Below are positions 13,624-24,825 of a DNA stretch of 64,000 bases, in pieces. The notes under the pieces are model-generated. The model did not search any database and was not told where the DNA came from. It was given only the letters and a program-made list of their open reading frames with translations. This stretch comes from Aphelenchoides besseyi. Taxonomy: Eukaryota; Nematoda; Chromadorea; Rhabditida; Aphelenchoididae. The stretch is from the NCBI GenBank assembly GCA_024699855.1, contig JAMPIQ010000001.1, positions 2,604,001 to 2,668,000 of the forward strand. Reading direction: 5' to 3'. A program made the translations under genes and the position numbers. Numbering within the stretch: position 1 is the first letter of the stretch; each line of letters opens with the position of its first letter.

Positions 13624-16600
13624 ATGGCATATGACTTTGAAAAACTAGTTAGTTCGCTATTTGCCTGTGTGTTGTCGACAAACAGTGAAGACGTACGAGA
13701 ACAGATTGGTGAAGGGCTCTACAACTTGGGTAACAAAGACCCGTCGACTTTTCTTTCCGCTGCTCATGCTTTTCTTCTACAAAACCCCAAAGTTGGTTCA
13801 ATCAATCGATTACTGTAATACTGTAGTTTTGTAGTTGACAAATCCAAATTGTGTATTTGTTTTGCGGGCAATCAGCAAAGTTCTGCAACGACCAAATGCT
13901 ATCGAAGTACTAGAGAAACAACAAGCGATGCTCATAATCAATCTGGCAACACAAGAAATGACAGGTTTCAGTAAGGGAGCAGATGAGGAGTGTGCAAACG
14001 CGGCACGAGATGTATTGATTACACTTTGCAAACACGATCGTTTTGTTGGCGATGTTATGGACTCATTGCTGTCCAAGTTCCCGCCATCAATGAGCACTCC
14101 GCCGAATCGTTGCATCATCATGTCTATTGCGGCGGTTGCACAACAAAACCGTAAATTTCAAGGTTCTAACAGAAACTCTAACTTTGCAATTTAGCTTTTG
14201 CTTTCATTCCTTTTTTAACTGATGTCATGTCGAGAACCGTTCATGTGCTGTCGCATTTGAAACACGAAAGTGCAAAAAGTGCGTGGGCCCGAGCTTTGAC
14301 TTTGTTTTGTGAATCATTGGTTGAGTTCTCGTCCAGCAACAATCAAACTTCGGACACAGAATCGCAGCAAAATGGTCATGAAACGGCGCTTATCGACGAA
14401 GCATTGCAACAAAATTATGCCGATCAAATGGAATCTGCCTACGATGTTGTAATCACGTGGACTTACGCCAAAGATTCAAAAGTTAGTATCGTAAAAAGTG
14501 TACACTAATAAGCTTTTAGTGTCGAGCAGATGTCGCTGAATGTATCGGAGCATTAACTTTGATCATTTCGAGTGCGAAAATAACAAAAGATCTGAAGAAG
14601 ATCGTTGCGAACTTTCTGTCTCTCTGCAAAAAAACTACAGAATTAGAAGAACAACAGAGTGTTATACGTGGTATCGCAAACTTCCTCGAATCCACGTGTA
14701 ATGATGAAACAATTCCCGTTGAACTCTACATCGACGACCTTTTCAATTCGCTTTTTGTTCACATTTGCACTTTAAGCGAACAAGGTTTGATTATCGTTCA
14801 ATCGACCAGTAATGTATTGTCTAATGCTTAGCAACAACAACCGATCAATCAATCGCAGCTCCAAATCCACTTGCAATTAAAGTCAAAAACGAAGCTTTCC
14901 GATGTTTCAACGTTGCTGCGAAACGTTTTGCCGACAAGCTTGTTTACTGGTGCATTCACAAGCTTCAATCAGAAAAAGAGTCCGTGAAAATTGGTGCCAC
15001 AAATTTGATTCGACATCTTCTTAATTCTTCAGGTAAATTGGAATGAAAGTTCTTTAAGTTTATGGAATCTTTAGGAGCACAAATGGAAGACAAAAGATCG
15101 CTGATCACAATGGGACTCAAACCGCTGTTGTTGGAGGAACAATCCGTGAAAGTCAAAATGAGTATCTGTCAGTTGGCTGGTAATCGATTGTGCTTTCTAT
15201 TGAAGAGACTTTTGTTTTAGTTGCATTGGCAGATCATGGCTATGTTCATGTTGACGGTGGCGGTGAGAACGTTGTAGCGTTTCTTATGAACAACTTGGTT
15301 CCTGCTGATGATCAAGCCGCTGCAAATGGCACAACAACCATCCCAACGCGTTCAGAAGTCAATTCAATGTCTCAGTTTTACGCTCAGTGTGCTCAAGCAC
15401 TATTGACAATCGCAAAGACATGTGATTCAGCAAGCACTCTACTTTGGCCCTACTTATTCGAGTTTGTTTGCTCCGAACGTTACACGCCGACTCTTGCCGA
15501 AATCTGTAAATGTTGTACAATCTTAGCTCGTCGTAAGAAAGAGAATAACGAAGAGATTTTCGCTGATTTGCAAGACAGTTCAAATTGTAAACCTGTTTCA
15601 GTTCTCAGTTAATCTTCTGAATTTAGCAAAAATCGCGGGTTCTCATCAAGTGTTAGCACGTCTACTTGTCTGCTTGAATGGCGCGCCACTGAATTCTCAG
15701 CTTCAGCGTCGTGGTCGCGAATGCATTAGCTTGCTTGTTGAGTTGAGTCCATGGTTTCACAACTCGTTAACCGACGAGATGCCAAAACAATTGGAAGGAC
15801 TTTCGAAATTTTTGGATTGTGAATTCAATTAAATCAACGCACAGCTAACAAGACGTTTTTAGCAATAACCAATTCAGCTGATGGATCGAAAGACAACAGT
15901 CCTGTTGTGTATTCGACGGTTGCTCGAAAATGCAACAAAATTCAAAAGTGGCAGTTGGCAATTTTGGACATTTTGGATTCGATTCTGCAGATCGTGAAAG
16001 ACGGTGAATGGCGAGAATCTTTAGCGTCAGCACTTGCACAACAATTTGGTTTGTATTCCGCAAACTACCCACAAGACAAAGCATTCAACATGCGATTGCT
16101 TGGTTTTTGTTTGTCTCGGATCACGAACACAACATTCGTAGTCGAACACATCGTTCTGGCTTTTCGAAGCACCAATCACGGCAACCAAACCGAACGAATG
16201 GGATGTGCAATGCTGTATGTTTACAAGAATTCTATGTATGCGAAGTCGTATTTTTAGAATGGGACACTGTGGTCAACATCATGCGGATCTTGTTTTAAAT
16301 GAGTTGGAAAACGTGATTCAAGTCGTTTGAATACTTAACTGACTTATGTTTTAGATATCAAAATGGGAACATACGAAGAAGGGCGGTGGATTTCTATCGA
16401 GAGTTGCGGGCTATGCGTATAGCAAAAACAGCGATGCGGACATTAACAACTTACGAGCGACGATTATTCTCAGTTTCGGGTACTTCGTTCTTTACTGTTC
16501 GACTGATGTTGTAACTCAACATTTGAATAAGGTGGTTTTGTGAGTTGAGATGTTTAAAAATCTTCAGTTCGCGATATTTTTAGACCATTTATTCGTCAAT

Positions 16601-18116
16601 ATTTGGCCGGTTTCAAAGCAACAACTGTTGTCAAAGAAGCTCATTTAGAAACAATCAATACAATTGGCACGGCAATCGAAGTTTCAAAATTGAATTCGGA
16701 GTACTATTTCGAATCACGTTATGAGTGCTTCACGGATTTGAAAAAGTACTTGAAAGGCGAACAGCCGGTTGAATTGGTGACGAGTTGGATTCGTTTCTTA
16801 GCCTGTAAAGCCACAGCATCATTGGCCATTTTGAATCCACCGTTGAGCGACAACGAGCTATGGGAAGTGGGAAACGTTCTGACTCAATCGGTTTTTCCAA
16901 TGTGTCGAGAGAAAGGTGGACATAAAGCAGTAAGTCTTATCGATTGTTTCTTTGTTTTTGTTTTAATTGCTAAAATTTGGTTCTTTTGGTCGCAAGCTTT
17001 TGGTTTTTAGTTGAGTAGCGATATTTCTGTTGCTCTGGATTCCTTCTGTAGTCCTCTGTCCACGGTAATTTCCAGCGAGTTTCAACGCTCAGATTCCGGT
17101 GCTTCTTCTGTATCTTTTTCTACTCGAGCTGCTCATCAATCCGAGATGTTTAATGCCTTTACTTGCCATGTAAGTCCTTATTTTAATGTTTGTGCACATC
17201 TTATAAGTGATATGCAAACGAATTGTAGATTGACGACAACGAGAATACAACGATGATGGATGCAACCATCGCACAATTTCGATTTGCTATTGGACAAATT
17301 ATGTTCAAAAAGCCGACAGTCCAAACGTTATCTCAACTTTTGAAGGTGTGCAAAGTACAATTTTGTTTATAAACATTGCGTTTAGATGTTCCAACCATTC
17401 TATAGCTCATCATCTGATCACGAACGAATTCGATCCGTTGAATCGACCGTTTTAATCTTACAAGTTTATTTGGATAATGCAGTTGATACCAAGTTGGGGC
17501 ATGCCAATGATTTCCCACCGTTGTGCAGCATTCTGGGACTGTTGGCACCTCGATTGGCGGATTCCGTTTATGCTGTACGACACAATGCGATTCGTGCGAT
17601 TTGGTACGCATTCCGTTTATCGTTGATTCACGGCGGTCATTCACCACAAGAAACAGACATCTTGGACGGGCTACTCTTCGATTTGAATGGTTTTATCGAG
17701 ACTTATTTGGGTTCTAAAGGACCCTTGGACAAAGAAAAAGCCCGAGAAGCAATTTCAGCGATTGGAAAAGTTTGTGGCAAACCAATTTACAAGTCCATCA
17801 TTGATTGATTGTAGGAAACTGATTCTCGTTTGCCACAATGCCAACTTCAACCGTACTTATCCGTTCTATTTAAAATGCTCACAGATCGCCAGAGTAACGT
17901 CAGCGACGGAGCTGCTCAATTGATGACGTTTATGCTGGAGAATCGCGGACATTTGCTTCAGAACGAGGTAGCTTCTGTGTTATGGCAAATAAGCACAATT
18001 GTTTTCAGACAAAAATCTTAGTTACAACAATACTCGAGCATCTACCGCGTGTTCATTCCTTGAACAATACGTACGCCGATCTTCTAGTCGCTCTTCGCTT
18101 ATTTTCTACTGAATAA
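13624..18116 (+). CDS. mroh-1: MROH1-like maestro HEAT-repeat protein
   Basis: Long multi-exon gene from ACCATGG (ATG 13624) to TAA 18114-18116, encoding roughly 1,300 residues. The N-terminus (VREQIGEGLYNLGNKDPSTF, then FVLRAISKVLQRPNAIEVLE and IINLATQEM) matches the start of maestro heat-like repeat family member 1. The remainder is a succession of amphipathic helix pairs typical of HEAT repeats, for example VRHNAIRAIWYAFRLSL near 17570 and SVKIGATNLIRHLL near 14980. MROH1 proteins are large cytosolic scaffolds, and mammalian MROH1 has been linked to lysosomes; no enzymatic motif is present. Introns are short throughout. The join near 16220-16370 (after NQTERMGCAM) is uncertain because several frames are open there. 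The order of AP-1 gamma then MROH1 may be chance. Confidence 0.8.
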
Positions 18117-18377
18117 AGACTTTTCAAAGGAAGCACCGTTCACTTTCTAACAAATGAACACATAAAATTTGGCCGAAAGAACAACAAAAAGCCAACTAAC
18201 CGATTGGAGAGTGCAGTCGGTCGATCGGGGAAATAAGCAAACGAACTCGAGAGTGAGTTCACGTGTTTTCGTTTCTTCGCTTGTTATCAGGTCCTTCTTT
18301 CCACCACTAAACCTGAACTCCCGATTTTCTTCATCGCCGCTAATTTCTCCGTCGGCTGTTTAGCTATTGGGGCAGAA

Positions 18378-19956
18378 ATGCGGTTGTTGACAGTTGCACG
18401 ACAAACTTCACAATGGAGATTGTATTCGACGATTCGACCTCTGCAACTGCCAATTAATCGGACAGAACATGCCAAGTATGGTGGACGGTGAGACGATTAA
18501 AGCTCTCTGTTAGTGTTAACTTCGTTTAGACATACAGTCAGTGCATTAAAAGGCGGTAAGAATTCAGTAATTGAATCACTTCTGTAGTGTCTATAACGTA
18601 ATAGATCACTATAATTTTTTGTATTGTTTTTTTAGAAGTGATTGATTTTAGAATATAAACTACTTTGTCGTAATCTCATTTTTCAGATGGTATCGGTCCT
18701 GAGAACTTGGAAAACGTTCAAAAGATCTTCAAATTTGCTAACATCCCGGTGGACTTTGAAGTTTTGGATTTGAGTTCAACTAATCCGGACAACAGCGCTC
18801 TCGAAAATGCGATCACTTCGATTAAACGAAATGGTGTTGCAATTAAGGTAAGGCGATTCGACGACTTTAAGTTTATGGTTTTCTTAGGGAAATGTTGAGA
18901 CAAAATTTGACGATCCGAGTTTTTTGAGTCGAAACGTGGCGTTGAGACGACAACTTGAGTTGTACGCGAACATCTTGCATGTTACCAGTATTCCAACTAT
19001 TCCGTCACGCCATGCAAATTTGGATATTGTTTTGATGTAAGTTTAACGTAGTCAGCAACTATATAAAGTGTTAGTCGAGAGAATTCTGAAGGTGAGTACT
19101 CGGGACTCGAGTATGAAACTGTTTCGGGCGTGGTGGAGTCTTTGAAAGTAAGTTCATTTGATATCGAAAGCGAATACGTGTTTTCAGATTGTGACTCGAA
19201 AGAACATCGAACGAATTGCACGTTTTGCATTTGAATACGCTCTTCTTAACAATCGTAAAAAGATCACAGCGGTTCACAAGGCGAACATTCAAAAGCTTGG
19301 CGACGGTCTTTTTCTGAAAGTTTGTCGTGATATTGCTTCATTGGACAAGTTCAAAGGAATTGAATTTGATTCGATGATCGTTGACAACGCATCCATGCAG
19401 CTGGTCTCCAAACCTCAGCAGTTCAACGGCGGCATAATGCTAATGCCGAATTTATACGGTTTGTTACCGTTTTCCTATTTCTTCATCTTTTTGTGTAGGA
19501 AACATCATTTCAAACATTGCATGTGGATTAGCGGGAGGTCCTGGACTTGTTTCAGGTAATTATAGTTTGAAAATTGTATTCTAATTGAAAAGAACAAACA
19601 AAGGCTATTGATTGACTTCTGAATTGCTTATAGGCCAAAATATTGGAGATCAATATGCAGTGTTCGAAACAGCAACCCGAAATACTGGAACGACACTTGC
19701 CGGCAAAGATATTGCAAATCCAACGGTAATTCATTTTAAATTGTTACTTCAATATGATGAGTTATAGGCCTTCATTCGAGCAGGAGTCGATATGTTACGA
19801 TATCTCAACTTAAATGAACAAGCTGATCGTATTTCTGCTGCACTTTTCAAGGCTTTGACTGAAGATAACAAGCACACTCCCGATGTCGGTGGTAATGCAA
19901 AGGCCTCAGAAGTTGTCGCGGCGGTTTTGGAAAATTTGAAAACGTCTAGCAATTAA
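18378..19956 (+). CDS. IDH3G: Isocitrate dehydrogenase [NAD] subunit gamma type, mitochondrial
   Basis: Nine exons (18378-18487, 18530-18555, 18687-18847, 18888-19036, 19075-19147, 19188-19458, 19499-19555, 19634-19725, 19768-19956) join in frame into a full subunit of the TCA-cycle NAD-IDH heteromer. The N-terminus [17 protein letters not shown] is a basic, Ser-rich mitochondrial presequence. Core motifs are [83 protein letters not shown] and HTPDVGG. The combination ATRNTG plus HTPDVGG, and [10 protein letters not shown], resembles the gamma regulatory subunit more than beta or alpha. One extra residue sits in the [10 protein letters not shown] loop relative to remembered relatives, perhaps a slightly different splice. 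The subunit class is from memory of family sequences; the enzyme family is certain. Confidence 0.92.
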
Positions 19957-20278
19957 TTCTTAGATGATCGTAATGGCAGATTTAATAAACTACATTAACG
20001 TTTACTAAACAAATCTGACTTTATATCAGAGCAATATGGTATTCATAAAGGTAGAACTGGGTTGCTGAATTAGCGTTCCATCAGCCTTCTTTCATTGTCG
20101 AACTATCCGTTTTTACAATCTTAAAAGTCATCAATAAATAACATTGCAAAAGATCAATAAGACGTCAATCATTAAAATCACTACAATGAAATCGAAACTG
20201 TGACCGAATTCGCGGACAAATACTCTGTTATTTGACGATGGGTTCATTATGTGACGCCAATTTTACAAGTAGTGGGAT
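19957..20278. other. Intergenic region downstream of IDH3G
   Basis: AT-rich spacer between the convergent IDH3G gene and a minus-strand small gene. An aataaac at about 19984 and an aataaat near 20135 are likely polyadenylation signals. Nothing else recognised. Confidence 0.5.
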
Positions 20279-20723
20279 CTAGCTGTTGCTCAAGTCGATG
20301 ACCGTACCCAACGGCTTGCGACATGTTCTGCAGCTGACCGGAGAGCATGTTGCTGCGATGCCATTTGCCTGAGTTCTTATTGAATGCCTTGAAGGTGATG
20401 AACAACCTATCGAAAGAGCTTAGGGAACACATCGAATGTTTACATATTACCAGTATGTTCATCGACTTCTTTAGGTTTATTCATCTTCATTTACAGCGTT
20501 GTTTTCGAGAAATCCGTGAATAAGTGGTTTCATTTCGTCCATTAGCCGAAGTCAACATGTCACTCGTCGATCGTGGTTGTATCCGATCACCGGATTGCTT
20601 ATTTACTCGTGTTTCGGAAACAATTAGCGGTTGGCTGCGACGATCACGCGGCTTTTTTTTGAAACGCAAACTCGTTGGCGTACACGTACGCTTATTTTCG
20701 ACGTCGAATGTTTTCAAATCCAA
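20279..20723 (-). CDS. Small basic hypothetical protein with a CxxC motif (5' end unresolved)
   Basis: Two minus-strand exons join in frame: an Arg/Ser/Thr-rich block (about 20723-20504, e.g. RFKKKPRDRRSQPLI and RSTSDMLTSANGRN) and, after an intron of roughly 90 nt, a second exon (about 20412-20279) containing CSPVSCRTCRKPLGTVIDL before a TAG stop. The intron has gtaaat and ctttcgatag borders. The SCRTCRK cysteine pair could bind metal, but one pair alone is not diagnostic. The second exon is also open in another frame (ending KIGVT at 20247), so the frame choice is tentative. No ATG is visible upstream; one may lie inside the intron (MNKPKEVDEHT), suggesting an alternative shorter product. 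Function unknown. Confidence 0.35.
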
Positions 20724-20805
20724 GACAATAAAACGGGTATTGAACCCAAATCTTCACATCAACACATTTTTAGCAAAACTTTATTCTTTTAAACACGTGT
20801 TTAAG

Positions 20806-23740
20806 CTACCGAAGCTTTTCTGTAACAATTTCATAAAAATTTTCTCCGAAGAGATTGTCGATTGCATCCTTGAATTGCTCAATCTTCTGCTCGAATTCTG
20901 ATTCCGCTTCGAACGGCACAACTTCGTTCTCGTTATGCGACAATCTGTTGGCTCCAACATACAAGGTTCGAAGCCCGGTCATCGGCATGTCTTCCGCATT
21001 TTGGTATTGAAAACGAGACCAAATCCGTCCAGCGCATGTGGCAAAATGTCTGGAATTTTGTTTTAGTTCCGATTAGTAATCGTACTTACTTTCCGTAAAT
21101 ACACATAGATGCCGAATCCAGTGAACACCAACACAGTTGCAAAAAACACTGTATACCAGGGGTCTATTAAAGTTTGATTGACAATGTCGGATTGTTTCGA
21201 CAATGTCAAACAATCAACTTGATTGTTGATTTTTTTCTGTTGAAGTTTCCTGACAGTGTCGATTGTTGATTTTTTGATTGTGATTGTGACAATCCGACAT
21301 TAATGTCGTTTTCTGTTGAAGTTTTTTTCGAAAAAAAATCGACATTGACAGGAGTTTCGGAAAAATCGTGATTTTTGTGATTGTGCTTTTTTCGACAATC
21401 ACGCGCGATTGTTTTTGAGTTTCTCTCCCATTTTTTGGGATTTTCGATTTGTTTGCGCATATTCGATGTCTACTAGTGAGAGCGATTCGAATGATGAAGC
21501 TGAAGTTCGGCCGTATATCTATCGTGAACGACAAATAATCACGGATCCCACTCAATTTCGAGAGCGCTACCGTTTTACACCACGGATTTTCGAATTGCTA
21601 CTTCGTGAAGTTGGCCAGCGTTTGCAATCGTCTAAAAACAATTTGATGGCAATGAAAGCTGACCAGAAATTGATGGTTGCTTTGCGTTTTTATGCAACGA
21701 ACGGCGAGTATTACAACGATGGCGACTTGCATGGTAGTTTTTTCTTCGACTCGATCAATCGGCTTATTTTTGTAATTTGTTAGGGTTTGACAAAGGCAGC
21801 GTCTGTCGTGCAATCCGACAAGTCACTTCGGTCGTCAATGAAACACTACAAGGAACAATTTGTTGGCCGCAAGACGAAAACGACAACCGAAGAATTAGTC
21901 GAGAGTTTCATGCTATGGCCGGAGTTCCTTCGATATGTGGAGTAATTGATGGAACATTAGTAATTGAAAAAGATTATGAAATTTGAACATTTCTTCTATT
22001 AAGATTCGAGTGTACGTATCGGGTGGAATTGAAAGTCAATTCGTTGATCGACACAACCAGCACTCTATAAACGCCTTAGCAGTTTGTGGTCCAAATCACA
22101 AATTCTACTTTTTGTCGACCAAAATGGCCGGCTCAGTTCACGATGCGCGCGTTTTGCGTCTCTCCGCTCTTTACGAAGATTTTGAAAACGGGTTTCGACC
22201 GTTCCCCAACGCGGTAATTCTTGGTGATTCGGCTTATCCACTTCTCGATTGGCTAATTCCGTATTCTCGACATGTCGACCCTCAAGTGGCTCGATTTTAC
22301 CGTCAACACGCAAAAACTCGTCGAGTCATCGAATGTACATTTGGAATATTCAAACAAAGATTCCAATGTCTTTTGAAAGGGTTGCGAGTAAAAACTCCAA
22401 CCTATTCTGCGGAGATTATAAAAACGTGTGCGTATCTCCACAACTTTTTGATTGATCACCGGGAAGCAGAAGAGAACGATGATGACGACTTTGAGCGGCC
22501 AGTAGATTTAAAAGAGAGTGACAATGAGAAGGATGAAGAAGTGGAAACGAGTTCCGGCCAAGAACGGCTTCAGCTTTTGATCAGTCAGCTTACGAAACAA
22601 TAAGGTGTTTACTATAAGAGATTTAAATAAAAATATTCAATCAGTGGTTTCAACAACAATTTCTTCATCACCGAAACTAAGTTGGACGCGTTGGAATTCG
22701 AGGCGATTGAGGTCGGCAAGTGAACGATTGAGATCTGCTTCCGACTTGAGTTTCTCGACAAAAGCTCTGTTAACCGATGTCTCAGATTCCAACTTCACGA
22801 TTTCTGCCTCAATTTTGCGTTTCTTCAACTCTTTCAACTTATCGCTCGACTCCTTAATGCCTCGCTTTTTCTGTCGACCGAAGACTTGGGAAGAAGGTGG
22901 TGGCAAAGATGTTGGCTCGTCGGCAGAATTGCTAGTCACCGAGTTCGAAACTTCTTCACCAAGATTATCACCACTCGAAAGCTCAATCGATGTTTGTGAT
23001 CGACTCGTGTCTGCGACCGGTAACCCAATGACAACGGGAGACTCTCTACCGAGGATGTCCAACACGCGATTGTCGATCTACAAAACTATAGGAAATTATA
23101 CTTTTCCTTAAGACGTAGAGTTTAATAAAAAGCACTAACATCAGTCATCTTCACGCCTCCATTTCCGGTTCGCTTATTCTTGTCGCGTTTTTCCTTCGCC
23201 CGTCTCTGCAAGTTCTGCCAGTGAACTCCTCTAAGACTCTCTGTTGTTGGAACTTTCGAGAAGCCGTGCGACACTAATTGACTACGAACTTGCTCCCAAT
23301 GCTCATTTTTCTCGACAGTAGTCAATTTTGCAGAAAAGCGCCCGAACAACAAGTCTTTTCTCTCAAAAATCGCATCCAAAAAGGCCATTTTCATATCGTG
23401 GTCCATAACGTAGACGATCGAAACCAAACAAAAACAAAGTGCGGCGAACTAGTGCGCTTAATAGGGGAAAAAATCCGAAGGAAGAAAAACAATAACTGTC
23501 GGCCGACATTGTCGACAGTGATTTTGTTTTACACTTCAACAGGAAAAAAATCACTGTCGACATTGTCGGATTTTTCACAATCGGACATTGTCGACATTGT
23601 CAATAAAACTTCAATAGACCCCAGAACGCAATCGATTCAAATCCGATCTTACTTACAAGATGATGAACGATATTGAAATGGCGGTGCAAGTTACCGAATG
23701 ATTCCGTTCGATGGCGTCCAAATTGGGTTATTGAGAATGA
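20806..23740 (-). CDS. Hypothetical small protein gene interrupted by the Harbinger element
   Basis: The 3' exon (about 21050-20806) encodes MPMTGLRTLYVGANRLSHNE and an acidic helix FEQKIEQFKDAIDNLFGENF, ending EKLR with a stop, and is followed by aataaa near 20785. The preceding exon (about 21150-21092) has acceptor tatacag and donor gtaagt and in one frame encodes a membrane-like segment FFATVLVFTGFGIYVYL. The intron before it would be only about 43 nt (gtaagtaagatcgg...tatacag) without the transposon that splits it at 21160-23621. The upstream exon ends at about 23661 with CATCATCTT. The three exons do not join in one obvious frame by eye, so the protein is unresolved. Splice signals on both sides of the transposon are the main support. 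Confidence 0.35.
21466..22603 (+). CDS. HARBI1-like DDE transposase
   Basis: Three exons. The first starts at ATG 21466 (MSTSESDSNDEAEVRPYIY) and contains the helix-turn-helix-like region FTPRIFELLLREVGQRLQ and DQKLMVALRFYATNGEYYND. Introns run from about 21734 to 21783 and about 21960 to 22003, and both restore frame (HG/GFDKGSVCRAI and CGVIDGTL/IRVYVSGG). The catalytic DDE residues of the Harbinger family are visible: Asp in CGVIDGT, Asp in ILGDSAYPLLDWL, and Glu in RRVIECTFGIFKQRFQCL. The C-terminus is an acidic tail (EENDDDDFERP onward). Total is about 350 residues, normal for the family. It cuts and pastes the surrounding element together with its Myb-like partner. Confidence 0.9.
22637..23406 (-). 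CDS. Harbinger Myb/SANT-like DNA-binding partner protein
   Basis: Two exons (about 23406-23146 and 23081-22637) join across a 64-65-nt intron at KMTD/IDNRVLDIL. The N-terminal 85 residues (MAFLDAIFERKDLLFGRF, then HWEQVRSQLVSHGFSKV and GVHWQNLQRRAKEK) have the tryptophan spacing of the trihelix/Myb-SANT-like domain carried by Harbinger elements and nematode MADF-type regulators. A Ser/Pro-rich linker follows, then a long charged coiled coil (DKLKELKKRKIEAEIVKLES and onward) ending at residue about 230. In this superfamily the Myb-like protein brings the transposase to the nucleus and to subterminal repeats. Start chosen at MDHDMKMAF; upstream codons lack an ATG. Confidence 0.8.
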
Positions 23741-23774
23741 GTGTAAAAAGAGATGTTCCGTTGTTCGTTTTTAT

Positions 23775-23880
23775 GTGAACGGGACGCGGGGGTGTCCATT
23801 AGCTCGTCAGCTAATGGGCTATCCGTAAATTCTTGTGGAATCCGCGGACAGGGGGTTACAATCAGGCATGGGACAGTGAT
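23775..23880. promoter_or_regulatory. GC-rich block with a perfect 9-bp hairpin
   Basis: CCATTAGCT at 23796-23804 and AGCTAATGG at 23809-23817 form a perfect stem with a four-base loop CGTC, within a locally G-rich stretch (gacgcgggggtgtcc ... cgcggacaggggg) that contrasts with the AT-rich surroundings. It lies upstream of the minus-strand gene split by the Harbinger element, so it may be its promoter or 5' UTR. Function is inference. Confidence 0.35.
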
Positions 23881-23995
23881 AGAATGTCATTTCTGCAAAT
23901 ACGCACATTAATCCAAAAACACAAAACCAACTGAAAAGTAAACGATTTACAGAAAATCAAAAAAATAAAAGTTTTACACACTCTCAACTAACTGT

Positions 23996-24299
23996 TTAAC
24001 TGATATTAGATTTGCTCAAGCAATGAGGCGATTCCATTGCTTCTACGATCACACCGATTAGCGGTGTTGTAGGTAAATCGGATGCAAAATCACTTGGATC
24101 GTAGGTCCACAAAGCACAAAAGACGCAGTAAAATTCTTGGGCAGAAGCGAAAAGACGCAGCTTTATGAGACTTTTAATAAATTGACGGTCAATAATCAAC
24201 TCACGTTAAAAACAACAGAATTGACGGAGATCGAAAACCGACAGCCACTTTGAGGCTTTCGTGTCGAGTGAGCAACGAACTATTGACTTTGGATTGCAT
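23996..24299 (-). CDS. Small hypothetical protein, two exons
   Basis: Starts at an ATG at 24299 (MQSKVNSSLLTRHESLKVAV), has a 34-nt intron (about 24206-24173) with gtgagt and ttattaaaag borders, and continues as LIKLRLFASAQEFYCVFCAL to a stop at 23996, about 88 residues. Codon frame is preserved across the join. The middle is hydrophobic (SILLFLTLIKLRLF) and could be a membrane segment. No family recognised. It overlaps, antisense, the start of a plus-strand frame (24250-24546), so only one of the two may be real. Confidence 0.35.
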
Positions 24300-24546
24300 G
24301 ACCGAATTTCATTGTTTCCGATTGATTGCTGAGTTTAAGGACAAGTACCAAGAACTAGCTCATGGCCTAGTAGTCCAATATCCATCCCATATTGTTACTT
24401 TAAGCTTAGAATGCGTCCGTTTCGACGTTCTCGAAGCAGGGCAGCGGATTGGCCAACAATCTACTGTTCAAGTTTCCATAAGAATACGACCTGAAGCCAA
24501 CAGCTCAGTAGTTGCTGATGTCATGGTAGATGTGGTTGCATTCTAA
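24298..24546 (+). CDS. Small hypothetical ORF
   Basis: From ATG 24298 an uninterrupted frame encodes about 82 residues (MTEFHCFRLIAEFKDKYQEL to VVADVMVDVVAF). No signal peptide, membrane span or known motif. It overlaps the minus-strand small gene by only a couple of bases from this ATG, more if a non-ATG start at 24250 is used. Coding status is uncertain. Confidence 0.25.
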   Translation: MTEFHCFRLIAEFKDKYQELAHGLVVQYPSHIVTLSLECVRFDVLEAGQRIGQQSTVQVSIRIRPEANSSVVADVMVDVVAF

Positions 24547-24825
24547 AGGACGCCGTCAATCTCGTTCAAATTCACAACCACCCCGGGAAAACTCTGGGAA
24601 TAAGAAAACAATCTGATTGCGTCGCCGATTGTTATTGAATTTGTTCTCTTTTCTCTACCGAGAGGTGTCAACCGCCTTCTCAGTTCCGATCATTGGTAGC
24701 CATTGCATATTTGACTGCGGGTACCGCCTTCTGCGGTTTCGATAGCCTTATTTGAATAGTATATAAATAATCGAAATGATTCCAAACAGTCACTGCATCG
24801 TCTCATTCCTTCTCTACTCATTCCC

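Larger units (their letters stand above)
21160..23621. mobile_element. PIF/Harbinger DNA transposon, complete
   Basis: The 2,462-bp element has terminal inverted repeats beginning GGGTCTATTRAAGTTT and continuing to GACAATGTCG; the two ends match at 28 of the first 30 positions. A CAG trinucleotide lies immediately outside both ends (21157-21159 and 23622-23624), the 3-bp target duplication size of this superfamily. It carries the two expected genes in convergent orientation: a HARBI1-like transposase on plus and a Myb/SANT-like DNA-binding protein on minus. Subterminal regions at both ends hold repeated GACAATGTCG-type motifs. Both reading frames look intact, so this may be an autonomous and recently mobile copy. 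Confidence 0.9.

Noticed and set aside
20524..20901. Plus-strand 125-codon frame opposite the small CxxC gene
   Set aside because: No ATG-proximal signal, no splice partner; the minus strand shows better exon borders and a polyadenylation signal.
24660..24740. Short ACCGC/GCGGT inverted repeat upstream of the miRNA-like hairpin
   Set aside because: Only a 5-bp stem; too short to argue for function.
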